45,205 nucleotides of DNA from an uncultured Clostridia bacterium (GTDB lineage Bacteria > Bacillota > Clostridia > Oscillospirales > CAG-272): contig CALWQR010000006.1 of the NCBI GenBank assembly GCA_944383705.1, positions 1-45,205 of the forward strand, in the 5' to 3' direction. Shown here piece after piece: positions 8,257-16,656 of the stretch (position 1 is the stretch's first letter; each line of letters starts with the position of its first letter). The notes under the pieces are model-generated. The model was not told the origin of the DNA and made no database searches. It worked only from the letters and a program-made list of their open reading frames with translations. Both the position numbers and the translations under genes were made by a program.

Positions 8257-9009
8257 ATGAAAAAACGCAGAATGCCGGACGTGTCCGGCCCACAGACGCC
8301 CGGCACGCCGGACAGGCCGGAGACCGCCTCGGCTCCCGATTCGCAGCCGACGGCCGCACTGCCACCGGAGCCGCCACGCGACGCCGCCCCGGCCGCCGAT
8401 GCGGCAGAGCCGGAGGCGGCCGGGGCTCCGGAGGCACAGCGGCGCCGGCGCCGCGTGGTGCTCACGCTCTTTCTGACCTTTCTCAAAATCGGGGCCTTCA
8501 CCTTTGGCGGGGGCTACGCCATGATTTCGCTGATTCAGCGCGAGCTGGTGGAGCGGCGGGGATGGATCAGCGAGGACGACCTGATGGAAATCATCGCGGT
8601 GGCCGAGTCCACTCCCGGGCCGATAGCGGTCAATTCGGCCACCTTTGTCGGCTACCGCACGGCGGGCTTTTGGGGGGCGCTGTGCTCCACCGTCGGGGTG
8701 GTGCTGCCCTCGTTCTGGGTGATTGTGCTCATCTCCTTTGTGCTGAACCGGTTCCAGTCGCTGGCGGTCGTGCAGTATGCCTTTTTCGGCATCCGCGCCG
8801 GCGTGGTGGTGCTGCTGGTGCAGGCGCTGTGGTCCATGTTCCGGCAGTGCCCGCGGCGGGTGGTGGCCTATGCGGTGGCGGCCGCTGTCTTTCTTGCGGT
8901 GGCCGTGCTGGATTTTGAGGTGCTGCTGGTGATTGTCTGCGCGGCGGCGGTCGGAATTGTGGATCTGGCCGTGCGCAGGGCGCGAAAGAAGGGAGGGGAG
9001 CGGAAATGA
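8257..9009 (+). CDS. chromate transporter-family protein, first half
   Basis: 250 residues. From about residue 67 it is one CHR domain: FLKIGAFTFGGGYAMISL, then ESTPGPIAVNSATFVGY, then four or more hydrophobic segments. Short-chain CHR proteins work as pairs encoded by adjacent genes, as here with the gene at 9006. The family exports chromate or other anions; substrates in gut anaerobes are uncertain. The first 62 residues are a Pro/Ala/Glu-rich, apparently disordered extension ending in QRRRRR. The start is supported by AGGAGG about 10 bp upstream, so the extension seems real and is atypical for the family. Confidence 0.92.
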   Translation: MKKRRMPDVSGPQTPGTPDRPETASAPDSQPTAALPPEPPRDAAPAADAAEPEAAGAPEAQRRRRRVVLTLFLTFLKIGAFTFGGGYAMISLIQRELVERRGWISEDDLMEIIAVAESTPGPIAVNSATFVGYRTAGFWGALCSTVGVVLPSFWVIVLISFVLNRFQSLAVVQYAFFGIRAGVVVLLVQALWSMFRQCPRRVVAYAVAAAVFLAVAVLDFEVLLVIVCAAAVGIVDLAVRRARKKGGERK

Positions 9010-9578
9010 TTTTCCTGGAGCTGTTCTGGAGCTTTTTCAAAATCGGGCTCTTCACCTTCGGGGGAGGCTACGCCATGCTGCCCATGATTCAGTCCGAGAT
9101 GGAGCGCCACGGCTGGATACAGGCCGAGGAGCTGGTCAACTTCATCGCGGTCAGCGAAAGCACCCCCGGGCCCTTTGCCATCAACATTTCCACCTATGTG
9201 GGCATGGAGACCGGCGGGCTGTTCGGGGCCTTCTGCGCCACCTTCGGTGTAGTGCTGCCCTCGTTTGTCGTGATTCTGATTGTGGCCAAGTGCCTGCAAA
9301 AATTCCGCTCCAATCAGTGGGTGCAGGGCGGTCTGTTCGGCATCAAGGTGGCCGTGGTGGGGCTGATTGCTGCCTCGGCGCTTTCGGTTGCGGCGTCGGT
9401 CTTTTTTCCGCAGGGGTTGCAGCTGTCGGTGTTCTCCTCGGCACAATTCTGGGTGAGCTGCGGTATTTTCGCCGTGGCGGCCGTGCTAACCAAATGCCGG
9501 CTGCATCCCATCGTTGTCATCTGTGCCTCGGCTGTTCTGGGCATTGCCGCCGGATATCTGATTCCGGGGGTCGGCTGA
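9006..9578 (+). CDS. chromate transporter-family protein, second half
   Basis: 190 residues with the same core as its neighbour: FFKIGLFTFGGGYAMLPM, ESTPGPFAINISTYVG and a series of hydrophobic segments. Its ATG overlaps the previous stop by 4 bp (ATGA), indicating translational coupling. The two half-size proteins probably assemble into an antiparallel heterodimer in the cytoplasmic membrane, as described for paired short-chain CHR proteins. A strong terminator follows at 9595-9637. Confidence 0.94.
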   Translation: MIFLELFWSFFKIGLFTFGGGYAMLPMIQSEMERHGWIQAEELVNFIAVSESTPGPFAINISTYVGMETGGLFGAFCATFGVVLPSFVVILIVAKCLQKFRSNQWVQGGLFGIKVAVVGLIAASALSVAASVFFPQGLQLSVFSSAQFWVSCGIFAVAAVLTKCRLHPIVVICASAVLGIAAGYLIPGVG

Positions 9579-9594
9579 GCGGATAGACAGATTC

Positions 9595-9637
9595 CGGCCC
9601 GCCGCAGATACCCTGGCATCTGCGGCGGGCCGTTTTT
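9595..9637 (+). terminator. intrinsic terminator of the chromate transporter genes
   Basis: A perfect 15-bp stem (9595-9609 with 9618-9632, arm CGGCCCGCCGCAGAT), 8-nt loop, then TTTTT (9633-9637). Confidence 0.93.
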
Positions 9638-9672
9638 GGGGCCGACAGCCGCGGCAGCCGACCCTGCTGCGG

Positions 9673-10443
9673 CTATCGGCCAACCGTTCCTCTTCCCGCA
9701 CAGGGCGGCGCGCCGGACTGCTTTTCGTAGGCGCGGTAAAACGCCGAGGGGTCGCGGTAGCCCACCGCGGCGGCAATGTCAGAGACGCGCATGGCGGTAT
9801 TCCTGAGCAGCCATGCCGCGCGCTCCATCCGCACCGAGGTCAGGTACTGCCCCACCGATACGCCGTATTGCTGCCGGAAGAGCCGGGCCAGGTAGTCCCC
9901 GTGGTATCCAAAGCGCCGGCCCAGCGTCTCCAGCGTAATGGGGGAGGCGTACTCGGCGTTCAGGTAGCAGCGCACCATGGACAGCAGGTCGCCGGTGTTG
10001 CTGTACGCGGGGGAGCCCCGCATCAGCTCGCTGAAAATGCGGAACATGTAGGAGTTGAGCAGAAACCGGTCCGCCGTGTGCCGGCTGTAGGCCGCCGATA
10101 TGGCCTGCAGCATCGGACGGACAGCGTTGGGCTCATACCGGCCGCGGAGCTCCGGGCCGGAGCCGCTCCCGGCGTAAACGCCTCCCTTGAACTCGATGTA
10201 AAAATAGACCGGCGGCTCGCCTTCCATCGGCATTCCTTCCTGAAACAGGCCCTCGCGCTGAATATAGTATTCGCCCGGGACAACCGATACCTCCCGCCCG
10301 TCCTCCCGGAAGCGCAGCACTCCCCGCATCATCAGAATCAGCACGCTGTGCGCGCATACGCGGGTGACATGCAGCTCTCCCGGCACAAAACGCTTCAGCG
10401 CGGCGTTGCTCAGCCGCATCATGGAGTCGGTTTGCAAAATCAT
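9673..10443 (-). CDS. AraC-family transcriptional regulator
   Basis: 256 residues from the ATG at 10443, with AAGGAGA about 8 bp before it. A longer reading of 78 more residues runs through the promoter and is discarded. The N-terminal region is a ligand-binding beta fold (VLRFREDGREVSVVPGEYYI, then PVYFYIEFKGG). The C-terminal pair of helix-turn-helix motifs is ITLETLGRRFGYHGDYLARLFR and RVSDIAAAVGYRDPSAFYRAYE. It is divergent from the GH127-type glycosidase gene, with consensus promoters on both sides and inverted TTTTGCAAT motifs between them, so it most likely controls that gene and senses an arabinose- or plant-glycan-derived sugar (inference). Confidence 0.93.
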   Translation of the reverse strand: MILQTDSMMRLSNAALKRFVPGELHVTRVCAHSVLILMMRGVLRFREDGREVSVVPGEYYIQREGLFQEGMPMEGEPPVYFYIEFKGGVYAGSGSGPELRGRYEPNAVRPMLQAISAAYSRHTADRFLLNSYMFRIFSELMRGSPAYSNTGDLLSMVRCYLNAEYASPITLETLGRRFGYHGDYLARLFRQQYGVSVGQYLTSVRMERAAWLLRNTAMRVSDIAAAVGYRDPSAFYRAYEKQSGAPPCAGRGTVGR

Positions 10444-10489
10444 GGCGCAGTCTCCTTCCCACAGGGCCGTTTTGCCCGGTTCTGCCTCT

Positions 10490-10518
10490 ATTATACCGCG
10501 GCAGAACGGATTTGTCAA
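10490..10518 (-). promoter_or_regulatory. promoter of the second AraC gene
   Basis: Minus-strand TTGACA (10513-10518), 17-bp spacer, TATAAT (10490-10495); a full consensus match. Confidence 0.92.
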
Positions 10519-10533
10519 ACAAAAAGTCGGTTT

Positions 10534-10589
10534 TTGCAATATACATTTCGGGTATGGCAATTGCAAAATTCCGAATAATCTGGTATGAT
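10534..10589 (+). promoter_or_regulatory. promoter and operator-like inverted repeat of the GH127 gene
   Basis: TTGCAA (10561-10566), 17-bp spacer, TATGAT (10584-10589). The -35 is part of TTGCAAAA (10561-10568), which is an inverted copy of TTTTGCAA (10534-10541), and overlaps the palindrome GCAATTGC (10557-10564 region). The paired half-sites directly over the -35 are a reasonable place for the divergent AraC protein to bind. Confidence 0.75.
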
Positions 10590-10630
10590 ATATATACGAA
10601 TGTCTGACAAACACGGAAGGAGGCAGAACA

Positions 10631-12463
10631 ATGCCTGCAAAATACACCTTTTTTACCCCCCTGGAGCTGAAGCCCATGGGCTGGCTGCGACGGCAGCTCC
10701 GCCTGCAGGCCGACGGATTGTGCGGAAATCTGGACCGCGTATGGCCGGATGTGCGGGACAGCGCCTGGTTTGGCGGCGAACGCGAGGGCTGGGAGCGGGC
10801 CCCCTATTGGCTGGACGGCTTTGTGCCGATGGCATATCTGCTGGAGGATGAGGAGCTGATTGCCCGCGCCAACCGCTGCATTGACCAGATTTTGGAGCGG
10901 CAGCAGCCGGACGGCTGGATCTGCCCTGTGCCGCCCGAGCAGCGCAGGGGCTACGATTTGTGGGCGGTGCTGCTCATCGGCAAGGTGCTGACGCACTGCT
11001 ACAGCTGCACCCGGGACGAGCGGATTCCCGGCGCGCTGTACCGGATGATGAAAAACCTGCACGGGCAGCTGCGCGACGGTACGGTTTCTCTGACCCGCTG
11101 GGGCGCCTACCGCTGGTACGAGGGCTTTGTGGCGCTCCGATTGCTGCGGGAGCGCGGCGCGGAGGCGTGGATGGACGACCTGGCCCGTCTGCTGGCCGGG
11201 GGCGGGATGGATTACCGGCGCGTTGAGGCGCTGTGGGAGCGCCCGCTGAACAAATGGACCTTTGATACCCACATTGTCAACCTGTGCGAAATGCTGCGCT
11301 GCGAGCCCCTGACCTGCGATATGCTGGGGCAGGAGGACCGCGGCCTGGCCGAGCATTTTTACCGCCGGCTGCGGGAGTTCAACGGGACCGCCGTGGGAAC
11401 CTTTACCGGGGACGAGTGCCTCTCGGGCATCAGCCCCACACAGGGAACCGAGCTATGCGCCGTGGTGGAGCTGATGGACTCGATGGAGCAGCTGTATGCC
11501 TACACCGGCAATCGGGTGTGGGCCGAACGGCTGGAGCGCGTGGCCTTCAACGCGCTGCCTGCCGCCCTGACCGAGGATATGTGGGCGCACCAGTATGTGC
11601 AGATGGTCAATCAGATCGACTGCACCCCCTTCCCGGGCAAGTCCTACTTCCGCACCAACAACAGCGAGGCGCACCGCTACGGCCTGGAGCCGCACTTTGG
11701 CTGCTGTACGGCCAATTTCGGGCAGGGCTGGCCCAAACTGGCGCTTTCGGCCTTTCTGCGCGCGCCGGACGGCGTGCTGGGGGCGCTGCCCCTGCCGTCC
11801 CGGCTTTGCACCGAGTGGAAGGGAACTCCGGTGCGCATCACCCTGACCACCGATTACCCCTTCCGCAACCATATGCACTACCGTGTGGAGGCCGACGGGG
11901 ACACCGACATGCGCCTGCATGTGCGCATCCCCTCCTTTGCCCGCAATCTCCGCGTCAACGGCTGGGATCATGGCCGCCGCGGGGAGCTGGTGCGCAACGG
12001 CTTCCGGCAGGGCGTGACCGAGCTTGAAATCGATTTCGATGTGGATACGGTGCTGGAAACCCGCCCGCACGGCCTGCGCTGCCTGCGCCGCGGCTCGCTG
12101 GTTTTCTCTCTGCCCGTGGAGGCCGAGTGCACCCGCGTGGAGTATGTCAAACATGGCGTGGAGCGCAAATATCCCTATTGCGATTATGACTACCGCGGAA
12201 TTTCGGATTGGAACCTGGCCTTTGCCGGCCGGGAGTTCCGCGTGGAGGAGTGCGGCGTGTCGGATATCCCGTTCTCGCAAAGCCATCCGCCGCTGCGCAT
12301 CCATGCCAACCTCTGCCACATCAACTGGGGCCTGGCCGATGGGTACGAAACCGTCTGCGCTCCGGTGCCGCTCAGTCGCCGGCCGCTTGACGCACCGACC
12401 GACCGGCTCCTGATTCCCTATGGCTGCGCCCGCCTCCGCATGACCGAGCTTCCCTTGGTTTGA
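10631..12463 (+). CDS. glycoside hydrolase family 127-like (beta-L-arabinofuranosidase superfamily)
   Basis: 610 residues, no signal peptide, so the enzyme is cytosolic and acts on imported oligosaccharides. The alpha/alpha-barrel part covers about 1-390, with beta domains after it. The zinc-thiolate active site of GH127 is recognisable: Glu274-x-Cys276 in TELC and the adjacent pair Cys358-Cys359 in HFGCCTANFGQGWPK, one of which is the nucleophile in characterised members. A Glu in GDECLSG (262) may be the acid/base. The AETCA wording of the classical motif is altered to TELCA, so the exact sugar may differ from beta-L-arabinofuranose. AAGGAGG lies 7 bp before the ATG. It is divergent from an AraC regulator and ends at the edge of repeat copy B. 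Confidence 0.9.
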   Translation: MPAKYTFFTPLELKPMGWLRRQLRLQADGLCGNLDRVWPDVRDSAWFGGEREGWERAPYWLDGFVPMAYLLEDEELIARANRCIDQILERQQPDGWICPVPPEQRRGYDLWAVLLIGKVLTHCYSCTRDERIPGALYRMMKNLHGQLRDGTVSLTRWGAYRWYEGFVALRLLRERGAEAWMDDLARLLAGGGMDYRRVEALWERPLNKWTFDTHIVNLCEMLRCEPLTCDMLGQEDRGLAEHFYRRLREFNGTAVGTFTGDECLSGISPTQGTELCAVVELMDSMEQLYAYTGNRVWAERLERVAFNALPAALTEDMWAHQYVQMVNQIDCTPFPGKSYFRTNNSEAHRYGLEPHFGCCTANFGQGWPKLALSAFLRAPDGVLGALPLPSRLCTEWKGTPVRITLTTDYPFRNHMHYRVEADGDTDMRLHVRIPSFARNLRVNGWDHGRRGELVRNGFRQGVTELEIDFDVDTVLETRPHGLRCLRRGSLVFSLPVEAECTRVEYVKHGVERKYPYCDYDYRGISDWNLAFAGREFRVEECGVSDIPFSQSHPPLRIHANLCHINWGLADGYETVCAPVPLSRRPLDAPTDRLLIPYGCARLRMTELPLV

Positions 12464-13313
12464 GGAGATGACCTTGGAGGGGCCGCCTTGGAAGGCTCCC
12501 CCGGGCGAGACCTTCCCCGGCCGTCGCCCGCCCCCGGTGGGACATAGATGGCGCTGGGAAAGACCTTGGAGAGACCCGCCTTGGAAGGCTCCCCCGGGCG
12601 GTACAGACCGGGCAACTTCTTGCATCTTTTCCGTCATGCATCGCAAGCCGTCTACAAGCGTAGCTTGTTGCAATAAGGGGTAACTATTGCCGTTGGCGGT
12701 TTGCTCGCCTGACGAAAAATCTGCTTCGGATTTACCCGGCCTGTCCCACCCGGTGAAGCCTTTCGGAGAGGCCGGTCCCTCGGGGGCCTCCCCCGGCGAG
12801 ACCTTCCCCAGCCGCCGCCCGCCTGTTGAGTAAATCGCCAATGACAGCGCACCGCCGGCGGGCGGCAGCCGGGGAAGTCTTTTTGGGTGAGGTATGCAAA
12901 AGCAAGAGCATACCGCCATCCAATGCGATTTGCCCTGCATATCAGAAAACCGGACAGCCGCCATTGGTTGTCCGGTTTTTGATGATATGGGTATATTCCT
13001 ATGTAACATATCAGCTGTTACCCTTGCTTTTTTCTGATCTCTACCCACTGTTCACTGCTCATTGCACATTGCTAATTGTCTATCCAATTTCAAAAAGATT
13101 TCTCCGGCATGTTGCCACCCTGCCGCGCCCATCTGCAAATCCTGAAAATCCATCTACCCCCAAAAGAAATTCCCCGGCGCAGGCCCCCGGGCATACCGTA
13201 TTTGCAACACAGTATGCATTTCTGGGGGCCTTGCGCCGGGGAAGGTCTCGCCGGGGGGCCCCCGAGGGACCGGCCTCTCCTTAAGAGGCGGGGCCCTCCA
13301 AGGTCTTCCTCTC
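12464..13313. repeat. repeat element copy B, about 850 bp, composite
   Basis: This fills the gap between the convergent GH127 and PepSY genes. The part from about 12770 to 13313 matches copy A in order: end hairpin, 20-bp inverted repeat (left arm near 12804, right arm near 12858), terminator hairpin 12946-12980, 19-bp inverted repeat (near 13169 and 13215) enclosing GCATAC/GTATGC, and right end. The left 300 bp is different: it contains two partial element ends, with a 25-bp direct repeat at 12483-12507 and 12576-12600, and positions 12552-12580 equal the inverted right end of copy A exactly. About 165 bp between 12601 and 12765 has no counterpart in copy A. It is best read as one element with nested or rearranged ends. 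Confidence 0.85.
12946..12980. terminator. bidirectional intrinsic terminator inside repeat copy B
   Basis: AAAACCGGACAGCC (12946-12959) pairs with GGTTGTCCGGTTTT (12966-12979) over 14 bp with one G-U, 6-nt loop, and a T5 run on the plus strand; the A4 on the other side gives U-residues in the opposite direction. Confidence 0.75.
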
Positions 13314-13314
13314 T

Positions 13315-14427
13315 TTAGTCATCCCATTCGCGGTCGCGTTCGAGGATGGAGCCGGTTTTGCTGTCGATTTCGTACTCATATTCGTAGCCGTTGCAGAGGA
13401 ATTCGACCTCATACACCGTGCGGCCGTCGTCGCGGTCCAGCTGGACCTTTTTGAAGTAGACCTGCCCGGCGTTCAGTCCGGCGTCCTGCAGGGCAATGCT
13501 TTTTGCATCCTCCATCGTGATTCCGCCGGTGCTGCCGGAGCTCCCGGCATTTCCGGAGCTCCCGGTATTCCCGGTGCTGCCGTCGCCGCCGGCAAGGCCG
13601 GCGTTGAGGTATCTGGTTTCGGTTTTACGGGTCAGCAGCGTGCCGTCGGTTGCCAGAACTTCATAGTCATATTCGGTCACGGCGGTTTCGGTGGTCACGC
13701 GGAACTCGATCTCGTAAACCGGCGCGCCGTCCTCGCGCTCCAGCTCGGCCCGCAGCAGGGCGACCTGCCCGGCCGTCAGTCCGGCGTCGGCCAGTGCGGC
13801 GGCCTGGGCGTCATCCTGAGAGAGGGAGGCCCCCGCGCCGATTGCGGCGTCGGGAATCCGGTTCAGCCGACAGCTGGCTTCGGCCACGGCGACCGCGCCG
13901 TTGGAGGCCAGAATCTCGTAGTCGTAGGAGCACAGGCCCGAGCCGGTCTGGGTGTAGAACGAAATGTCGTATACCGCAACGCCGTCATCCCGGTCGGCCT
14001 TGGTCTCGGTAAACACCACGTCCGCCTCGGCCAGTCCGGCGTCGGCCAGCGCAGCCTGCTTGGCCTGCTCCAGCGTGACGGCGCTGCCGCTGTTGCCGGT
14101 TCCGGCCTGGTCCAGGGGCAGGGTGCTGACGTGGAGCACTTCGCCGTCATCCGCGGCAATTTCATATTCATACAGCGTATTCCCGGCACGGAATTTGATG
14201 CTGTAGATGAACTCGCCGCTCTTCAGGGTCAGCTTGGCGCGGGTGATCTCGGCGTCGGCTTCGCTGACGTTGGCGTTGTAGAGCGAGAGATCCACGGCGT
14301 TGCCCAGGCCGATGGACCGGCTTTCGACAAAGGCGGAGGCGGCCATAATCAGCAGCTGGCTGACCACCAGTACCGAGGCGACGATGAGCAGGGCAACAAG
14401 AATTTTGCGGGTTCGTTTGGTTTTCAT
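13315..14427 (-). CDS. membrane-anchored PepSY-repeat protein
   Basis: 370 residues. Residues about 9-32 form one membrane segment (ILVALLIVASVLVVSQLLIMAA) with basic residues before it, leaving the rest outside. The outer part contains four PepSY-like modules, marked by repeats such as QAKQAALADAGL, DAQAAALADAGL and DAKSIALQDAGL, each followed by an acidic strand of the type DDGVAVYDISF, DGAPVYEIEF or DGRTVYEVEF. A Gly/Ser/Asn/Thr-rich linker precedes the last module. PepSY domains are associated with inhibition or sensing of proteases and envelope stress. AAGGAG lies about 9 bp before the ATG. It follows the sensor kinase on the same strand, suggesting that it is its target or accessory protein. 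Confidence 0.9.
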   Translation of the reverse strand: MKTKRTRKILVALLIVASVLVVSQLLIMAASAFVESRSIGLGNAVDLSLYNANVSEADAEITRAKLTLKSGEFIYSIKFRAGNTLYEYEIAADDGEVLHVSTLPLDQAGTGNSGSAVTLEQAKQAALADAGLAEADVVFTETKADRDDGVAVYDISFYTQTGSGLCSYDYEILASNGAVAVAEASCRLNRIPDAAIGAGASLSQDDAQAAALADAGLTAGQVALLRAELEREDGAPVYEIEFRVTTETAVTEYDYEVLATDGTLLTRKTETRYLNAGLAGGDGSTGNTGSSGNAGSSGSTGGITMEDAKSIALQDAGLNAGQVYFKKVQLDRDDGRTVYEVEFLCNGYEYEYEIDSKTGSILERDREWDD

Positions 14428-14462
14428 GTTTCATACACTCCTTTGCTGAATGATGTGAGCAT

Positions 14463-14468
14463 ATTATA
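14463..14468 (-). promoter_or_regulatory. candidate activator-dependent -10 of the PepSY gene
   Basis: A perfect minus-strand TATAAT at 14463-14468 lacks any recognisable -35 at 16-18 bp (the region reads A/T-rich). Together with the adjacent response regulator this would fit a promoter that needs activation. It rests on a single hexamer. Confidence 0.4.
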
Positions 14469-14564
14469 CCCGCCAAAGATTAAAGAAAAATGAGAAAACC
14501 GCAGGTTCCGGAAAGTTTTTCAAAAAAATTTTTTCCGGGATCGGGGGGGGAGGGCAGGGCGCGC

Positions 14565-15947
14565 CTACACCGTCCCCAGCCGGACCTCAAAGGTGCTCCC
14601 GCCGGCTTCGTTCCCAAGGCACATGACCTGGGCGCGGTGCGCCGCCGCAATCTCCCGCACCAGCGAGAGCCCGATGCCGCTCCCGCCCTGCCGCCGCGCG
14701 TTTTCGGCCCGGTAGAAACGGTCGAAAATCCGCTCCCGCTCCTGCGGCGGTACGCCGATGCCGTCGTCGGCCACCCGCGCCACCGCCTGTCCGTCCTCCC
14801 GGGTCAGGGTCACGCGGATGCGCCCGTTTTCCTTTCCGTATCGGTATGCGTTGGAAATCAGATTGGCAAACAGCCGGGTCAGCAGCGCCTCGTTGCCCAG
14901 CACCGTAAGGCCCGGCTCCAGCGCGCTTTCCAGCGTGATGTTCTTCTGCGCGGCCGGGGCGGTTTCGCGTATCGCGGCCCGGATGGCGTCGGCGGGGTCC
15001 ATGGGGGAGAGCTCCACCTGCGCGTTGCCGCTCTCCAGCCTTGAGAGCAGCAGCAGGGCCTGCGTAATGCTGCTGAGCTCCCCGGCCTTCCCGGAGATGG
15101 TTTGCAGAACTTCACGGTACTCCGCGGCGCTGCGCTCCCGGTCCAGCGCGTACTCGCATTCGGCGCAGATGACGGCCAGCGGGGTGCGCAGCTCGTGGGA
15201 GACGTCCCGGTTGAAGCGCTTTTCCCGCGCAAAGGTATCCTCCAGCCGCTCCAGCATGGAGTTGAAGCTCTGCGCCAGCCGGCCGATTTCATCGTCCCGG
15301 GTGGCAGGCAGCCGCTTGGAGAGGTCGGCCCCGGTGGATATCCGGTCGGCCTCTTTTGCAATGCCGACCAGCGGCGCGGCGAAGTGCGAGGCAATCCGGT
15401 AGCCCCCGCCAATGGCCACCAGGGCAATCAGCGGGAAAATCAGCAGAATCAGCCGGGTGGCGTTCTGCACCAGCCCGCGGCTTTCCTGCTCGGAAATCAC
15501 GCCCCGCAGCCACAGTCCCTCGGCGGCCATGCGGTCGAATATATAATATTGTACGCCCTGATATTCGGTTTCGGTCAGTCGGCCGTCCGCGAAGGGCGGG
15601 TTGGCGTTTCCAACCGGGTTCTCGCCGTACAGCAGGGCGCCGTCGGCCGAATAGAGCGAGGAATACACACCGGATTCCAGCCGGAGGAACCGGCGGTCGA
15701 TCAGAAGGTATCCGGCGCCGTACCGGATGTACACCTCCCCCTCGGCCGGCTCGGCCGCCGTCAGAGAGTACTGGACCTCGGAAACGTTGTTGTTTACGGT
15801 CCCGATCAGGGTGCTTTTGACGTTCTGCTGCAGCACCGAGTTGTTGATGACCGTAATCAGCAGAAACAGAATCAGGAAAAAGGCCAGCAGCACGGCCGAA
15901 AACCACAGCGTAATGCGCGTCCGGAAGCGCAGGGGCCTGCATTTCAT
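14565..15947 (-). CDS. sensor histidine kinase (HAMP-HisKA-HATPase)
   Basis: 460 residues. Membrane segments at about 13-34 and 165-183 flank an extracytoplasmic sensor of about 130 residues that is rich in tyrosine. A HAMP linker (about 185-240) leads to the phosphoacceptor helix with His251 in DVSHELRTP, then the ATPase domain with the N box LISNAYRYGKENG, the G1 box VADDGIGVPP, FDRFYR and GGSGIGLSL. All catalytic boxes are intact. The ATG overlaps the response regulator stop by 4 bp (ATGA), with AGGAGG before it. The signal is unknown; the downstream PepSY protein hints at envelope or secreted-protein stress. Confidence 0.95.
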   Translation of the reverse strand: MKCRPLRFRTRITLWFSAVLLAFFLILFLLITVINNSVLQQNVKSTLIGTVNNNVSEVQYSLTAAEPAEGEVYIRYGAGYLLIDRRFLRLESGVYSSLYSADGALLYGENPVGNANPPFADGRLTETEYQGVQYYIFDRMAAEGLWLRGVISEQESRGLVQNATRLILLIFPLIALVAIGGGYRIASHFAAPLVGIAKEADRISTGADLSKRLPATRDDEIGRLAQSFNSMLERLEDTFAREKRFNRDVSHELRTPLAVICAECEYALDRERSAAEYREVLQTISGKAGELSSITQALLLLSRLESGNAQVELSPMDPADAIRAAIRETAPAAQKNITLESALEPGLTVLGNEALLTRLFANLISNAYRYGKENGRIRVTLTREDGQAVARVADDGIGVPPQERERIFDRFYRAENARRQGGSGIGLSLVREIAAAHRAQVMCLGNEAGGSTFEVRLGTV

Positions 15948-16621
15948 TGCCCGCCCTCCTTGAGCACATAGCCGCTGCCGCGCACGGTATGAATCAGCCG
16001 CACCGGGGCGCCATCGTCAATTTTCTGGCGCAGGTAGCGGATGTAGACGTCCACCACGTTGGTGCCCCCCTCATAGTCGTAGCCCCAGACCGCGTTTTCA
16101 ATTTTTTCGCGCGAGAGCACCAGCCCCTTGTTGCGCAGCAGGTATTCCAGCATGGCGTATTCCTTGGCCGAGAGACGGATCTGCCGGCCGGCGCGGGTCA
16201 CCTCGTGCGTGGCGGTATCCAGCTCGAGGTCGGCCAGCCGATAGCGGCTGTCGGGGTTCCCGTCGCTTTTGCGGACTCCGGCCCGGATGCGCGCCGAAAG
16301 CTCCAGCAGGGAAAAGGGCTTGATCATGTAGTCGCACCCCCCCAGATCCAGGCCGCGGATGCGGTCCTCCACCGCGTCGCGCGCGGTCAGGAAGATCACC
16401 GGCGTCCGGATGCCCTCTGCCCGCATGGCGGCCAGCAGCGCAAAGCCGTCCATCTCCGGCATCATCACGTCCAGCACCGCCATATCGTATTCCGCCGCGC
16501 GCAGATAGTCCAGCGCCTCGCCGCCATCAAAGGCGGTATCCACCAGATAGCCGTCCTCCCGCAGCTTCCGGGCAATGACCCGGTTCAGGTCTTTTTCGTC
16601 TTCCGCAATCAGAATCCGCAT
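15944..16621 (-). CDS. OmpR/PhoB-family response regulator
   Basis: 225 residues from the ATG at 16621, chosen because AAGGAGG lies 8 bp upstream and the receiver domain begins MRILIAEDEKDLN. The phosphoacceptor is Asp51 in VLDVMMPEMDG, and the conserved Thr and Lys appear in PVIFLTARD and MIKPFSLLEL. The winged-helix DNA-binding domain (about 125-225) includes LSAKEYAMLEYLLRNKG and TNVVDVYIRYLRQKID, then the terminal hairpin TVRGSGYVLK. It is coupled to the kinase gene by a 4-bp overlap and lies 35 bp after the preceding gene, so it is probably transcribed from the coaW promoters. Confidence 0.96.
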   Translation of the reverse strand: MRILIAEDEKDLNRVIARKLREDGYLVDTAFDGGEALDYLRAAEYDMAVLDVMMPEMDGFALLAAMRAEGIRTPVIFLTARDAVEDRIRGLDLGGCDYMIKPFSLLELSARIRAGVRKSDGNPDSRYRLADLELDTATHEVTRAGRQIRLSAKEYAMLEYLLRNKGLVLSREKIENAVWGYDYEGGTNVVDVYIRYLRQKIDDGAPVRLIHTVRGSGYVLKEGGQ

Positions 16622-16656
16622 GTTCGGTTGCCTCCTTCGGTTTTGTGGCTCCCGGG

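Noticed and set aside
13020..13080. CTGTTCACTGCTCATTGCAC stretch as a tandem repeat or CRISPR-like unit
   Set aside because: The periodicity is weak and does not continue; copy A has a diverged version without repeats.
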